From Dryocola clanedunensis subsp. sulfonylureivorans (GTDB lineage: Bacteria > Pseudomonadota > Gammaproteobacteria > Enterobacterales > Enterobacteriaceae), in contig NZ_JAERMU010000008.1 in assembly GCF_016756775.1 (NCBI RefSeq), positions 1 through 64,000 on the forward strand: a stretch of 64,000 nt of DNA, written 5' to 3'. The notes under the pieces were generated by a model. The model was not told the DNA's origin. It saw only the letters and a program-made list of their open reading frames with translations, and made no database searches. The translations under genes were made by a program, and so were the position numbers. The first letter of the stretch is position 1; each line of letters begins with the position of its first letter. This document shows positions 22,861 to 32,584 of the stretch, piece after piece.

Positions 22861-22876
22861 ATGAGAGCGCTCTCAT
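22861..22876. promoter_or_regulatory. LacI-family operator upstream of the chitinase gene
   Basis: ATGAGAGCGCTCTCAT is a perfect 16-base palindrome and fits the LacI/GalR pattern TGnnAnCGnTnnCA. A further half site (ATGAGAGC) lies about 40 bases away. It is 108 bases upstream of the chitinase start. Confidence 0.7.
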
Positions 22877-22949
22877 TGGAGGACCAGAAATTTAAATCCA
22901 AAATGAGAGCAATGTCGAAAAGTCGTTGGGCGCGAAAGCGCCCTGAGGC

Positions 22950-23585
22950 TTAGTGGCAGAAGAAGTCGGAGAGGGTGACCAGCGTAGCGCCGGCGGCAGA
23001 CATCTCCTGGAAGGCGTACAGGCTGTCCTGGGGCGAAACATTAACCCCACGGCAGCCGTCAGTAATCACCGTAACCTCGTAACCAAGATCCAGCGCGTCC
23101 AGCACGGTAAATTTGACGCAGTAGTCCGTTGCCAGACCAAGCACAATCAGCGAGGCAATATCGCGTTCACGCAGCCAGCTATCCAGGTCTGTCTTCTGGC
23201 GGCGACCATTGTCAAAAAAGGCGCTGTAGCTGTCGATAAGTGGATTTTCACCTTTGTGAAAGAGGGCGTCGATACCGTCCTGATTCAGCAGCGGGTGCAG
23301 GGCAGCACCTTCACTGTTCTGGATACAGTGATCGGGCCACCATGTTTGCGGATAACCGTTCAGTTCACCCTGGGTGTAGGGTTCGGTGCCGTGTACGCTG
23401 GCAAAGCTGCCATGTTTTTCCGGGTGCCAGTCCTGCGACGCCACGATAATTTCACCGCGTGCTTTGCTATACCCAATCATGGCGTTTGCTACGTCAATTG
23501 CACTGTCTCCATCAGGTACGGCAAGTGCGCCGCCGGCGCAGAAATCATTCTGCAAATCTACCAGTAACAGTGCGCGCTTTTTCAT
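22950..23585 (-). CDS. pncA: Nicotinamidase PncA
   Basis: PncA hydrolyses nicotinamide to nicotinate in NAD salvage and also activates pyrazinamide. The 211-residue product has the catalytic Asp in LLVDLQNDFCAGG, metal-binding SQDWHP, Lys in VFHKG-like FHKGENP, and the nucleophile Cys in GLATDYCVKFT. It follows ansA by 9 bases and the two form an operon, as in E. coli. Its C-terminus (DFFCH) is slightly shorter than in E. coli. Confidence 0.96.
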   Translation of the reverse strand: MKKRALLLVDLQNDFCAGGALAVPDGDSAIDVANAMIGYSKARGEIIVASQDWHPEKHGSFASVHGTEPYTQGELNGYPQTWWPDHCIQNSEGAALHPLLNQDGIDALFHKGENPLIDSYSAFFDNGRRQKTDLDSWLRERDIASLIVLGLATDYCVKFTVLDALDLGYEVTVITDGCRGVNVSPQDSLYAFQEMSAAGATLVTLSDFFCH

Positions 23586-23594
23586 TCGTTTTCC

Positions 23595-24611
23595 TTACTC
23601 GTCCGGCGTCAGCTCGCCACGCAGATTGGATGACATTGCTTTACGGATGGCCTGCACATCAAGCCCCTGGCTCAGCAGGTAGTGTAACTTGGTCAACGTG
23701 GCTTCCACCGTCATATCATAGCCGCCGATCACGCCCGCCTGGGCCAGCGCATTCCCTGTGGCATACCCGCCCATATTCACTTTGCCGGACATGCACTGGG
23801 TAAGGTTAACCACCACGATACCCCGTGAGCAAGCCTCCTGAAGCTCTTTCAGAAACGCGCCGTGCTGTGGGGCATTGCCGACGCCGTAAGAGCGAAGTAT
23901 CAGCGCTTTCACCGGCTGGCGCAGGAAATTACCGACAACGTCAGCAGAAATACCCGGGTAAATTGTTACCACCCCAATTGGCTGCGGCGTAATCGGGTGG
24001 ACGATAAGCTCACCTTCACCGTGCGGAGCCGCTGGGGTATTGAGCCGGCGAATATGGATACCCGCCTCAAGCAGCGGAGCCAGGTTAGGCGAGGCGAAGG
24101 CATCGAAGCCGTCCGCATGCGCTTTAGTCGTACGATTCCCGCGGTAGAGGCGGTTGTTGAAGAACAGCGTCACTTCGTTTATTGGGAAGTTGGCCGCGAT
24201 GTACAGGGAATTAAGCAGATTGATTTGTCCGTCAGAACGCAGCTCCGCCAGGGGAATTTGAGAACCCGTGACGATGACGGGTTTGCTGAGATTTTCCAGC
24301 ATGAATGACAGCGCGGAGGCGGTGAACGCCATGGTGTCCGTGCCGTGCAGGATCACAAAACCATCGTACTCGTCGTAATGGGCTTTTATATCATCGGCGA
24401 TGTGCTGCCAGTCTTCCGGCGTCATATCCGAAGAGTCCATCAGCGGCTGGTACTCGTGGATGGTGAAGTCAGGCATCTCCTGACGATGGAACTCTGGCAT
24501 CAGTGCCAGCTGGCGTTGCAGGTGACCGGAAACCGGAATGTAGCCGTGTTCGGAGCGCTGCATACCGATGGTACCGCCGGTATAGGCAACGTAGATGGAT
24601 TTCTTTTGCAT
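23595..24611 (-). CDS. ansA: L-asparaginase I, cytoplasmic
   Basis: AnsA hydrolyses asparagine to aspartate and ammonia in the cytoplasm. The 338-residue product matches the E. coli length and has the nucleophile Thr in YTGGTIGM and the second Thr in LHGTDTMAF, with no signal peptide, which sets it apart from periplasmic AnsB. It lies 9 bases before pncA in a shared unit and about 90 bases after the sppA terminator. Confidence 0.96.
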   Translation of the reverse strand: MQKKSIYVAYTGGTIGMQRSEHGYIPVSGHLQRQLALMPEFHRQEMPDFTIHEYQPLMDSSDMTPEDWQHIADDIKAHYDEYDGFVILHGTDTMAFTASALSFMLENLSKPVIVTGSQIPLAELRSDGQINLLNSLYIAANFPINEVTLFFNNRLYRGNRTTKAHADGFDAFASPNLAPLLEAGIHIRRLNTPAAPHGEGELIVHPITPQPIGVVTIYPGISADVVGNFLRQPVKALILRSYGVGNAPQHGAFLKELQEACSRGIVVVNLTQCMSGKVNMGGYATGNALAQAGVIGGYDMTVEATLTKLHYLLSQGLDVQAIRKAMSSNLRGELTPDE

Positions 24612-24667
24612 GAGTGGACTCAGGGCTTTGACGTTATGGGGCGCAGTATAAGGGGCTGGCGGGAAAA

Positions 24668-24690
24668 AATCAGCCCGGCGATTGCCGGGC
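24668..24690 (-). terminator. Terminator after sppA
   Basis: GCCCGGC and GCCGGGC pair around GATT, followed by TTTTTT on the minus strand. It separates sppA from ansA. Confidence 0.88.
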
Positions 24691-24702
24691 TTCCGTTTTG
24701 AT

Positions 24703-26553
24703 TTACCTTACATCTCCGCAGGTGAGGCAGAAGGCGTAACGGTTTTGCGGATCGTTCATGGTGCCGAACTTATCGTTCTGCGCTTTCACCGCCAGCGCGG
24801 CATCTGCCAGCGGGGCAGGCAGATAAGCCTGAATCGCCTCCGGCAGCATGGCGCGGACTGAGCCGCTCATGCTGTTAAACACCATATCCACGAAGCTCGG
24901 ATCGTCCTGCCAGAAGTCCAGGTGCCAGCTTTTCAGCTTCGCAAGCTCAGCCGCTTTGGCAACCGCGTCGTCGAAGTCACCCAGGCTGTCCACCAGGCCG
25001 TTGGCTTTCGCATCCTGACCGGTCCAGACGTGGCCCTGGGCAATCTGATCGATCTGCTCCGGGGTTTTCTGACGGGAAGCGGCAACCAGGCCGATAAAGC
25101 GCTTATAGCCGTTCTCAATAGTCAGCTGCATCATTTGCCCGACTTCAGGCGGCAGGGCTTTGGTGACGGCAACGTCCGCCAGCGGCGAAGTGGAGACGCC
25201 ATCCGTATGGACGCCAATGCTATCAAGGGAGTGCTCAACGGTGTTGATGACGCCAAAGATACCGATTGAACCGGTCAGCGTGCTTGGGCTTGCCACAATG
25301 TAGTTTGCAGGCGTCGAGATCCAGTAGCCGCCGGAGGCCGCCATGCCCCCCATCGACACAACGACGGGTTTACCCGCTTCACGTGCCGCCGCAAGCTCTT
25401 CGCGGATCACCTCAGAGGCGGATACGCTGCCGCCTGGGCTGTTCACGCGCAGGACGATGGCTTTCACTTTCGGATCCAGCCGCGCCTCACGAATTTGCAT
25501 CGCCGTGGTGTCGCCGCCGACTTGTCCCGGCGTTTCTTCACCGTCCATGATGGCACCGTTAGCGAAGATCACCGCGATGGAGCCGCCCTGGTCAGGCGCT
25601 TTCTTCACCTGATAGTCGTACATGCTGGTGTAGCTGAAGTCTTTGTTCTCTTTGCTCCAGCCGAACTGCTTGATCAGCGCTTTATCAACGGTAGCGCTGG
25701 ACGCCAGCTCATCAACCAGTTTGTTTTCCAGGGCGTATTTTGCCGTATCGCCACCCAGCTTGCTCAGGTTATCCAGCAGGCCTTGCGCCCCCGGGAACAC
25801 CTGTTGAGCGGTGAGCTGGCGGTTTGCCGCGATGGTGCCGATATAGTTCTGCCACAGTTCGCCAATCCAGCGGCTGTCCGCTTCACGGGCGGCAGGGGAC
25901 ATATCGTCACGAATATAAGGCTCAACGGCGGATTTATAAGTCCCGACGCGGAAGATATGCGTGGAAACTTTCAGCGTATCCAGCAGGGATTTGTAATAGA
26001 GCGAGTTAGTAGCAAACCCGTGCAGATCGACCATACCCTGCGGCGAAAGCCAGATTTTATTGGCGAAGCTCGCGAGATAATACTGTCCCTGGCTGTAGCT
26101 ATCGCCCGTGGCGTAGATAGGTTTACCGCTGTCACGGAATTCACGCAGCGCTTTGCCGATATACTGCATGGAAGGCTGGTCGGCTCCGGCGAACTCTTTG
26201 AGATCCAGCACGATGCCGGTGATATTACGGTCGTTTTTCGCCTGGCGAATCACATCAACGATATCAAACAGGGAGTTTTCCTGCAGGCGGTCAGAGTTTG
26301 CGCCAAGCAGCTGACGGCCAATAACGCCGAGTTTATTACTGACCGAAGGTTTGTCTACGACAACGCCAGTGATATCCAGCAGCAGCGCGCCGCGGGAAGG
26401 CTCAGCAGAGCTGCTGCTGACCTGAAGCCAGATCCCCACGCCAACCAGCACCAGCAGGATCAGGAACATATTGAGAATGAATTCTCGAATAAAATTGAGC
26501 AGACGCCAGGTCCACTTAAAGAAGCCGGCAATAATTCGCCCTATGGTACGCAT
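24703..26553 (-). CDS. sppA: Signal peptide peptidase SppA (protease IV)
   Basis: SppA digests leftover signal peptides in the inner membrane. The 616-residue product has one N-terminal membrane segment (about residues 25-45) and two tandem S49 domains. The Lys of TYKSAVEP (K207) in the first half and the Ser of MAASGGYW (S407) in the second half form the catalytic dyad, two positions before E. coli K209 and S409. The C-terminus has a pair of cysteines (AFCLTC). It is divergent from ydjA. Confidence 0.96.
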   Translation of the reverse strand: MRTIGRIIAGFFKWTWRLLNFIREFILNMFLILLVLVGVGIWLQVSSSSAEPSRGALLLDITGVVVDKPSVSNKLGVIGRQLLGANSDRLQENSLFDIVDVIRQAKNDRNITGIVLDLKEFAGADQPSMQYIGKALREFRDSGKPIYATGDSYSQGQYYLASFANKIWLSPQGMVDLHGFATNSLYYKSLLDTLKVSTHIFRVGTYKSAVEPYIRDDMSPAAREADSRWIGELWQNYIGTIAANRQLTAQQVFPGAQGLLDNLSKLGGDTAKYALENKLVDELASSATVDKALIKQFGWSKENKDFSYTSMYDYQVKKAPDQGGSIAVIFANGAIMDGEETPGQVGGDTTAMQIREARLDPKVKAIVLRVNSPGGSVSASEVIREELAAAREAGKPVVVSMGGMAASGGYWISTPANYIVASPSTLTGSIGIFGVINTVEHSLDSIGVHTDGVSTSPLADVAVTKALPPEVGQMMQLTIENGYKRFIGLVAASRQKTPEQIDQIAQGHVWTGQDAKANGLVDSLGDFDDAVAKAAELAKLKSWHLDFWQDDPSFVDMVFNSMSGSVRAMLPEAIQAYLPAPLADAALAVKAQNDKFGTMNDPQNRYAFCLTCGDVR

Positions 26554-26722
26554 GTCATCTCCGTAACCGTCAAAATCCAGTATGTTGCGCTAAATCGCAA
26601 CCAAAGTGATCGCTATCCTAAATAGCCGTCAGGGAAAAGTCAGCAGGAATTCGGCCCGACGCTGTAACAAAAGACATGAGCGTGTTAATTTTGTGAACGA
26701 AAATCATTACAGGGGTTACCTA

Positions 26723-27274
26723 ATGGATGCACTCGAACTACTGTTAAATCGTCGCAGCGCCTCGCGCCTCAGCGAGCCAGCCCCGGCGGGTGAAACGCTG
26801 GAAAACATTTTCCGCGCCGGTATGCGTGCGCCCGATCACGGCACGTTACAGCCGTGGCGCTTCATCGTGATTGAAGGCGAGGGCCGCGAACGGTTCAGCA
26901 AAGTGCTGGAAGCCGCCGCCGTTGCCGAAGAGATGGACGAGAAAGGTATTGAGAAAGCGCGCACCGCGCCGTTTCGTGCGCCAATGATTATCGCTGTGGT
27001 CGCTCATTGCGATGACGAACACAAAGTTCCGGTTTGGGAGCAGGTAGTTTCAGCAGGCTGTGCCGTGATGGCAATGCAGATGGCCGCAGTGGCCCAGGGC
27101 TTTAATGGCATCTGGCGCACGGGGCTGTGGACGGAAAGCGAAGCTGTTCGCCATGCGCTTCAGTGCCGCGAGCAGGACGAGGTTGTCGGTTTCCTTTACC
27201 TGGGCACGCCGCAGCTAAAAGCGTCCACCTCAATTTCCATTCCTGATACCACACCGTTCGTGCGGCATTTCTGA
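26723..27274 (+). CDS. ydjA: Nitroreductase family protein YdjA
   Basis: YdjA is a small FMN-binding NAD(P)H oxidoreductase of unclear physiological substrate. The 183-residue product has the [12 protein letters not shown] start (FMN phosphate-binding Arg and Ser), [13 protein letters not shown], and the C-terminal GFLYLGTP. I chose the ATG at 26723 after AGGGGTT, giving the E. coli length; an upstream in-frame start at 26606 has no homology. It lies 118 bases before selD. Confidence 0.95.
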   Translation: MDALELLLNRRSASRLSEPAPAGETLENIFRAGMRAPDHGTLQPWRFIVIEGEGRERFSKVLEAAAVAEEMDEKGIEKARTAPFRAPMIIAVVAHCDDEHKVPVWEQVVSAGCAVMAMQMAAVAQGFNGIWRTGLWTESEAVRHALQCREQDEVVGFLYLGTPQLKASTSISIPDTTPFVRHF

Positions 27275-27392
27275 ACAAATAGCGCAAAGCTGTCTGGATT
27301 GTGAGCGAAAGCAGCGCAATTCAGACACCCACACTTACTACTCCTGCATTTGAGCGCTAACATAGAGCGATTGCCAATGACAGGAGTAGTCC

Positions 27393-28436
27393 ATGAGTGA
27401 GCAAACCGTTCGTTTAACGCAGTACAGCCACGGAGCCGGCTGCGGCTGTAAGATTTCCCCAAAAGTCCTGCAAACCATACTGCAATCGGAGCAGGCGAAG
27501 TTTGTCGACCCGAATCTGCTGGTGGGGAATGAAACCAGCGACGACGCGGCGGTTTACGATCTGGGCAACGGCACCTGCGTCATCAGTACCACCGACTTCT
27601 TCATGCCCATTGTTGATGACCCGTTTGATTTCGGGCGCATCGCTGCAACCAATGCCATCAGCGATATCTACGCCATGGGCGGCAAACCGATTATGGCGAT
27701 TGCCATTCTGGGCTGGCCAGTCAACACGCTGGCGCCAGAAATTGCCCGTAAAGTTATCGAAGGTGGACGCTTTGTCTGCCAGCAGGCGGGGATTTCCCTG
27801 GCGGGTGGTCACTCCATCGACGCACCAGAACCTATTTTTGGCCTTGCTGTTACCGGCATCGTGCCGACAGAGCGCGTGAAGAAAAACAGCTCGGCGCAAG
27901 TCGGCTGCAAACTCTATCTCACCAAGCCGCTGGGCATTGGCGTGCTGACCACCGCCGAGAAAAAATCCCTGCTCAAACCCGAACATTATGGCCTTGCCGC
28001 CGAAGTGATGTGCCAGCTCAACAAGCCCGGCGCGGAGTTTGCCGACATTGAAGGCGTGACCGCCATGACGGACGTGACCGGCTTCGGCCTGCTGGGCCAC
28101 CTCAGCGAAATGTGCCAGGGCGCTGGCGTTCAGGCAGAAGTATGGTTCGATCATGTGCCAAAACTGCCGGATGTCGAAGAGTACATCGCCAAAGGCTGCG
28201 TGCCGGGCGGCACCGGACGCAACTTTGCCAGCTACGGTCATCTGATGGGCGAAATGTCCGACGCGTATCGCGATCTGCTTTGCGATCCCCAGACCTCCGG
28301 CGGGCTGCTGCTGGCCGTTCGTGCAGATGCGGAACAGGCCGTTGCCGCAGTGGCAGAAAAAAATGGCATCAAGCTCACTGCGATTGGCGAGCTGAAAACC
28401 GCCCGCGCAGGACGACCGATGATCGAGATCCTGTAA
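27393..28436 (+). CDS. selD: Selenide, water dikinase SelD
   Basis: SelD makes selenophosphate from selenide and ATP for selenocysteine and selenouridine synthesis. The 347-residue product has the N-terminal glycine-rich loop [12 protein letters not shown], with the catalytic Cys (not selenocysteine) and Lys as in E. coli, and the ATP-binding region with DDAAVYDL and [11 protein letters not shown]. Its stop lies 4 bases before topB, so the two are co-transcribed. Confidence 0.97.
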   Translation: MSEQTVRLTQYSHGAGCGCKISPKVLQTILQSEQAKFVDPNLLVGNETSDDAAVYDLGNGTCVISTTDFFMPIVDDPFDFGRIAATNAISDIYAMGGKPIMAIAILGWPVNTLAPEIARKVIEGGRFVCQQAGISLAGGHSIDAPEPIFGLAVTGIVPTERVKKNSSAQVGCKLYLTKPLGIGVLTTAEKKSLLKPEHYGLAAEVMCQLNKPGAEFADIEGVTAMTDVTGFGLLGHLSEMCQGAGVQAEVWFDHVPKLPDVEEYIAKGCVPGGTGRNFASYGHLMGEMSDAYRDLLCDPQTSGGLLLAVRADAEQAVAAVAEKNGIKLTAIGELKTARAGRPMIEIL

Positions 28437-28440
28437 TCTC

Positions 28441-30429
28441 ATGCGGCTGTTTATTGCGGAAAAACCGAGCCTGGCACGTGCGATTGCGGACGTGCTGCCC
28501 AAACCCCATCGTCGCGGTGACGGCTTTATCGAATGCGGCAACGGACAGGTGGTTACCTGGTGTATCGGGCACCTGCTGGAGCAGGCGCAGCCGGATGCCT
28601 ACGACGGGCGCTATGCGCGCTGGAACCTTGCCGATTTGCCCATCGTGCCGGAAAAGTGGCAGCTCCAGCCCCGCCCCTCGGTCACCAAACAGCTCAACGC
28701 GATTCGTAAACTGCTGGAGCAGGCCACTGAAGTGGTTCACGCAGGTGACCCGGATCGCGAAGGGCAGCTGCTGGTGGACGAAGTGCTGGATTATCTCCAG
28801 CTGGCGCCTGAAAAGCGTCAGCAGGTACAGCGCTGCCTGATTAACGACCTCAACCCGCAGGCCGTGGAGCGCGCCATTTCCCGCCTGCGCGCTAACAGTG
28901 AATTCATCCCGCTTTGCGTCTCCGCGCTGGCCCGCGCCCGCGCAGACTGGCTTTACGGCATCAATATGACCCGCGCTTATACCATCCTTGGGCGCAATGC
29001 GGGCTACCAGGGGGTCCTTTCCGTGGGGCGTGTGCAGACGCCTGTGCTGGGAATGGTGGTGCGCCGCGATGAAGAGATTGAAAACTTCGTCCCGAAGGAC
29101 TTCTTCGAGGTCAAAGCCCACATTGTTACCCCGGCAGAGGAACGTTTTGTGGCGACCTGGATCCCCAGTGAATCCTGCGAGCCTTACCAGGACGAAGAGG
29201 GGCGGCTGCTGCATCGCCCGCTTGCCGAACACGTCGTTAACCGCATTGGCGGGCAGCCCGCCATCGTTACGGCCTATAACGACAAGCGTGAATCAGAAGT
29301 CGCGCCGCTGCCGTTTTCCCTCTCCAGCCTGCAAATTGAAGCGGCGAAGCGCTTTGGCCTGAGCGCGCAGAACGTGCTTGATATTTGCCAGAAGCTGTAC
29401 GAAACCCACAAGCTGATTACCTATCCGCGTTCCGACTGCCGCTATCTGCCGGAAGAGCACTACGCCGGGCGACACTCGGTACTGAATGCCATCAGCGTTC
29501 ATCAGCCGGATTTGCTGCCGCAGCCCGCGGTTGATACAGACATCCGCAACCGCTGCTGGGATGATAAAAAAGTCGACGCCCACCATGCCATTATTCCGAC
29601 GGCGCGCAGCTCTCATGTCTCATTGTCGGAAAACGAAAGTAAAGTTTATAACCTGGTTGCCCGACAATACTTAATGCAGTTCTGTGCCGATGCGGTGTTT
29701 CGTAAATGCACCATTGACCTGGACATCGCGGGCGGTAAATTCAACGCCAAAGCGAGATTCCTGGCCGAGGCGGGCTGGCGGACGCTGCTGGGTAACAAAG
29801 AGCGCGACGAAGAAAACGATGGCACACCGCTGCCGGTGGTGGCCAAAGGTGACGAGCTGCTGTGCGAAAAGGGCGAGGTCATAGAGCGACAAACCCAGCC
29901 GCCGCGGCATTTCACCGATGCGACGCTGCTTTCTGCGATGACGGGGATTGCCCGTTTTGTGCAGGATAAAGATCTCAAAAAGATCCTGCGCGCCACGGAC
30001 GGTCTGGGAACGGAAGCGACGCGAGCGGGGATTATCGAACTGCTGTTCAAGCGCACCTTCCTGGTGAAGAAAGGACGCTATATTATCTCTACCCCTCCGG
30101 GACGCGCGCTGATCCACTCCCTGCCGGAGCTGGCGGCAAGACCGGACATGACCGCCCACTGGGAATCCACGCTGACGCAAATCAGCGAAAAGCAGTGCCG
30201 TTATCAGGACTTCATGCAGCCGCTGGTGAATACGCTCTATGAGCTTATCCATCAGGCCCGAACGACGCCGGTTCGTCATGCTTTCAAGGGCATCAAAGCA
30301 CCGGAAGACAATAAAAAGCCCCGCAAAAGTGCGGCAAAAAAAGAGGGAAGTGAAGATGCAAACAAAAAGCCTGCTCGTCGGCGCCGTAGCGCTGGTGGTG
30401 AGTCTGCCGGGGATGGCGCAGCGTCTTGA
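28441..30429 (+). CDS. topB: DNA topoisomerase III
   Basis: TopB is a type IA topoisomerase that separates linked daughter chromosomes. The 662-residue product starts [16 protein letters not shown] (Toprim domain; DPDREGQLL supplies acidic metal ligands) and has the active-site Tyr in [13 protein letters not shown]. The C-terminal 50 residues are basic and low in complexity ([19 protein letters not shown]), a DNA-binding tail. The gene end overlaps the start of ynjH by 74 bases. It directly follows selD, as in E. coli. Confidence 0.97.
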   Translation: MRLFIAEKPSLARAIADVLPKPHRRGDGFIECGNGQVVTWCIGHLLEQAQPDAYDGRYARWNLADLPIVPEKWQLQPRPSVTKQLNAIRKLLEQATEVVHAGDPDREGQLLVDEVLDYLQLAPEKRQQVQRCLINDLNPQAVERAISRLRANSEFIPLCVSALARARADWLYGINMTRAYTILGRNAGYQGVLSVGRVQTPVLGMVVRRDEEIENFVPKDFFEVKAHIVTPAEERFVATWIPSESCEPYQDEEGRLLHRPLAEHVVNRIGGQPAIVTAYNDKRESEVAPLPFSLSSLQIEAAKRFGLSAQNVLDICQKLYETHKLITYPRSDCRYLPEEHYAGRHSVLNAISVHQPDLLPQPAVDTDIRNRCWDDKKVDAHHAIIPTARSSHVSLSENESKVYNLVARQYLMQFCADAVFRKCTIDLDIAGGKFNAKARFLAEAGWRTLLGNKERDEENDGTPLPVVAKGDELLCEKGEVIERQTQPPRHFTDATLLSAMTGIARFVQDKDLKKILRATDGLGTEATRAGIIELLFKRTFLVKKGRYIISTPPGRALIHSLPELAARPDMTAHWESTLTQISEKQCRYQDFMQPLVNTLYELIHQARTTPVRHAFKGIKAPEDNKKPRKSAAKKEGSEDANKKPARRRRSAGGESAGDGAAS

Positions 30430-30637
30430 CAGGCAGCTGGATATCAACGTGCCGCCGGAAGTTTTCAGTAATCAGACTCAGCGGGCGCAGCCTTGCAACC
30501 AGTGCTGTATCTATCAGGATCAGAACTATTCCGAAGGTGCGGTGGTGAAGGCAGATGGCGGCGTGCTGCTGCAGTGCCAGCGTGATGAAAAAACGCTAAG
30601 TACCAACCCGTTGGTCTGGCGTCGCGTTAAGCCATGA
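30356..30637 (+). CDS. ynjH: DUF1496 protein YnjH
   Basis: YnjH is a small exported protein of unknown function. The 93-residue product starts at the ATG at 30356 after GAGGGAAG, inside the end of topB, and has a signal peptide (residues 1-21, ending GMAQ). The mature part carries [17 protein letters not shown] and ends [13 protein letters not shown], as E. coli YnjH does. In E. coli ynjH is not fused to the topB end like this. The Cys cluster suggests metal or disulfide chemistry in the periplasm. Confidence 0.88.
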   Translation: MQTKSLLVGAVALVVSLPGMAQRLDRQLDINVPPEVFSNQTQRAQPCNQCCIYQDQNYSEGAVVKADGGVLLQCQRDEKTLSTNPLVWRRVKP

Positions 30638-30650
30638 GGCTTGTTGAATC

Positions 30651-31223
30651 ATGATAAAAAAATCCCCGTGGGTGGCACCGCTCAAAAAGCTGCCTGCGAG
30701 CCTGCGTCCGATTGTGACCATGCAGGAAAAGCATTTTGGTGCCGTGCTTAATCCAACCCGCTGGTGGGGACGCTACCCTTATCTCTTCTGGCTGATTGCG
30801 CTGTTCGTGGGGTTTCTGGAGCGCAAGCGGGCGAAAATCGATGCGGTCACCCGCTCGCTGGTGATGACCCGAGTTTCACAGCTGTGCTGCTGCGAGTTCT
30901 GTATTGATGCCAACAGCCTGCGGCTGGCGGAGCGCAGCGGATCGATGGATAAAGTGCTGGCGGTGGCAAACTGGCCGCAGGAGACGTTGTTTAGCGAGCG
31001 CGAGCGTGCTGCGCTGGCCTATGCGGACGCCATGACCGCCACGCCTCCCATCGTCGATGACGAGCTTAAGGCCACGCTAAAAACGCACTTCGACGAAAAG
31101 ACGATTACCGAGCTGACGGCTTTGATTGCTTTTCAGAATCTCTCCGCACGGTTTAACGCGGCGCTGGATATCCCGGCGCAGGGACTGTGCGTGCCGAAGA
31201 GCGGGAAGAAGCCCAGTGTTTGA
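30651..31223 (+). CDS. ynjA: Carboxymuconolactone decarboxylase-like protein YnjA
   Basis: YnjA belongs to the AhpD-like/CMD family, whose members often act as small peroxidases or thiol proteins. The 190-residue product has one hydrophobic segment (about 44-58) and the motif QLCCCEFCIDAN, with an ExxCxxC-like Cys pair. Family helices follow (ERAALAYADAMT). It lies 13 bases after ynjH and overlaps ynjF by 8 bases, so ynjH-ynjA-ynjF form one unit. In E. coli ynjA and ynjF lie at opposite ends of the ynjABCDEF set. Confidence 0.88.
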   Translation: MIKKSPWVAPLKKLPASLRPIVTMQEKHFGAVLNPTRWWGRYPYLFWLIALFVGFLERKRAKIDAVTRSLVMTRVSQLCCCEFCIDANSLRLAERSGSMDKVLAVANWPQETLFSERERAALAYADAMTATPPIVDDELKATLKTHFDEKTITELTALIAFQNLSARFNAALDIPAQGLCVPKSGKKPSV

Positions 31224-31938
31224 CAGCTATCTACACCCGCGAATAAAACCCGCGCTTAACCACCTGGTGGGCGTGCTGGATAAACCCGCGGTCACCCCTG
31301 ATGGTCTGACACTGTTCGGTTTTGCCATTGGCGTGCTGGCGCTGCCGTTTCTGGCCCTTCAGTGGTATGGCGCAGCGCTGGTTGCCATCCTGCTCAATCG
31401 CTTGTTTGACGGTCTGGACGGGGCGCTGGCCAGAAGACGAGGGCTGACGGATGCGGGAGGCTTCCTGGATATCGCGTTAGATTTCTTGTTCTACGCGCTG
31501 GTGCCGTTCGGCTTTATTCTCGCCGATCCTGCACAGAACGCCGTGGCGGGGGGCTGGCTGCTATTTGCTTTTATCGGCACCGGCAGCAGCTTCCTTGCTT
31601 TTGCCGCGGTTGCGCAAAAGCACAAACTGGATAACCCCGGCTACGCGCACAAGTCGTTCTATTATCTGGGCGGGCTAACCGAAGGGACAGAAACCATCGC
31701 GCTGTTTGTGCTGGCGTGTCTGCTGCCCGATGCGTTTGTCTGGCTGGCGTGGATATTCGGTGGGTTGTGCTGGATGACTACGCTGACGAGGGTATGGAGC
31801 GGGTATCAGACGCTGAAAAAAGCTGCCGGCCAGGCAGGGACAGCGGGGAGAGAACCCAGACCAGAGTATTTTAATTACCGTCTCCTCCTGGAAAGGAAGA
31901 CAACCAGAAGAGAAAGGAACCTTAAGCGTGATAAATAA
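31216..31938 (+). CDS. ynjF: CDP-alcohol phosphatidyltransferase-like protein YnjF
   Basis: YnjF is an inner-membrane member of the CDP-alcohol phosphotransferase family, which joins an alcohol to a CDP-linked lipid. The motif DGLDGALARRRGLTDAGGFLDxxxD is complete, with all four Asp. Four to five membrane segments are visible. I chose the GTG at 31216, matching E. coli (MxDxxLHPRIKP). The C-terminal 40 residues are basic and longer than in E. coli. It ends inside the start of the next gene (11-base overlap). Confidence 0.9.
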   Translation: MFDSYLHPRIKPALNHLVGVLDKPAVTPDGLTLFGFAIGVLALPFLALQWYGAALVAILLNRLFDGLDGALARRRGLTDAGGFLDIALDFLFYALVPFGFILADPAQNAVAGGWLLFAFIGTGSSFLAFAAVAQKHKLDNPGYAHKSFYYLGGLTEGTETIALFVLACLLPDAFVWLAWIFGGLCWMTTLTRVWSGYQTLKKAAGQAGTAGREPRPEYFNYRLLLERKTTRRERNLKRDK

Positions 31939-32449
31939 ATTTTCTGTGAAATCGTTTCTGGCAATCTGCGTCGTGGCTGTCAGCCTGACAGGCTGTGACA
32001 AGGAGGGAACAATGGAGCAAAAAGTCGCCTTTATTAATATGGAAGAAGTCTTAACGCAATCGCCAATTGGCCAGCAGGAAATTGATCATAATGCGAAGGT
32101 GAAAACGGTATTGCTGCAGGCGGAAAACCAGGCAAAAGAGACGTATCAGGCAATGCCTGAAGAGCAGCAGCAGAAGAGTCGTGCAGCGGACGCAACCATT
32201 CTGAATCGCCAGTGGGTGGCGGAACAAAATCATGCGCGCGCTGAGAGCCTGAAAGCAATAACGACCGTGGTGGAAACGTATCGTAAAAGCCATAATATTG
32301 CTCTGGTGGTGGACAGCCGCAGCCTGATTGCCGCTGACAAAGAGAATGACATCAGCAAAGACATTATCAGCCAGCTAAAAGACGTGAAGGTGGATTACGG
32401 CAAGCTGCCTGAAATCAGCGTTAAACAAGCGGTGGAAGCAGCTAAGTAG
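31928..32449 (+). CDS. Skp/OmpH-like lipoprotein, unknown function
   Basis: This 173-residue protein has a lipoprotein signal (residues 1-22, ending LTGC) and a helical body resembling Skp/OmpH: AFINMEEVLTQSPIGQQE matches the first strand and helix of OmpH-type chaperones, and NIALVVDSRSLI the last strand. Skp binds unfolded outer membrane proteins in the periplasm; a lipidated version would be membrane-tethered. It overlaps ynjF and probably belongs to the same unit. E. coli has no gene here. The start is GTG after AAAGGAACC. Confidence 0.7.
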   Translation: MINKFSVKSFLAICVVAVSLTGCDKEGTMEQKVAFINMEEVLTQSPIGQQEIDHNAKVKTVLLQAENQAKETYQAMPEEQQQKSRAADATILNRQWVAEQNHARAESLKAITTVVETYRKSHNIALVVDSRSLIAADKENDISKDIISQLKDVKVDYGKLPEISVKQAVEAAK

Positions 32450-32452
32450 TTT

Positions 32453-32483
32453 GGCAGGGGATAAGCGTAAGCGCCATCCACCA
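32453..32483. repeat. REP element
   Basis: GGGATAAGCGTAAGCGCCATCC matches an enterobacterial REP palindrome, placed after the OmpH-like gene in the convergent gap. Confidence 0.75.
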
Positions 32484-32543
32484 TTGACGGGCATGTTGTC
32501 GTAAGACGCTCAGCCTTACTGAAGCCGCTTCTTTCAGCAATCT

Positions 32544-32568
32544 TAAGCCCCTGCATAACAGGGGCTTA
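32544..32568. terminator. Hairpin terminator between convergent genes
   Basis: TAAGCCCCTG and CAGGGGCTTA form a perfect 10-bp stem around CATAA. The T-runs are weak, but it sits between the OmpH-like gene and ynjE and serves both directions. Confidence 0.65.
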
Positions 32569-32584
32569 GTGCATTACTCAAGAC

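Noticed and set aside
25495..26625. Open frame of 376 codons on the plus strand opposite sppA
   Set aside because: It is antisense to a well-supported gene, has no recognisable domain, and such frames are common in GC-rich DNA with biased codon use.
27414..28541. Open frame of 375 codons on the minus strand opposite selD
   Set aside because: selD is certain by its catalytic motifs; the antisense frame shows no family features and crosses into topB.
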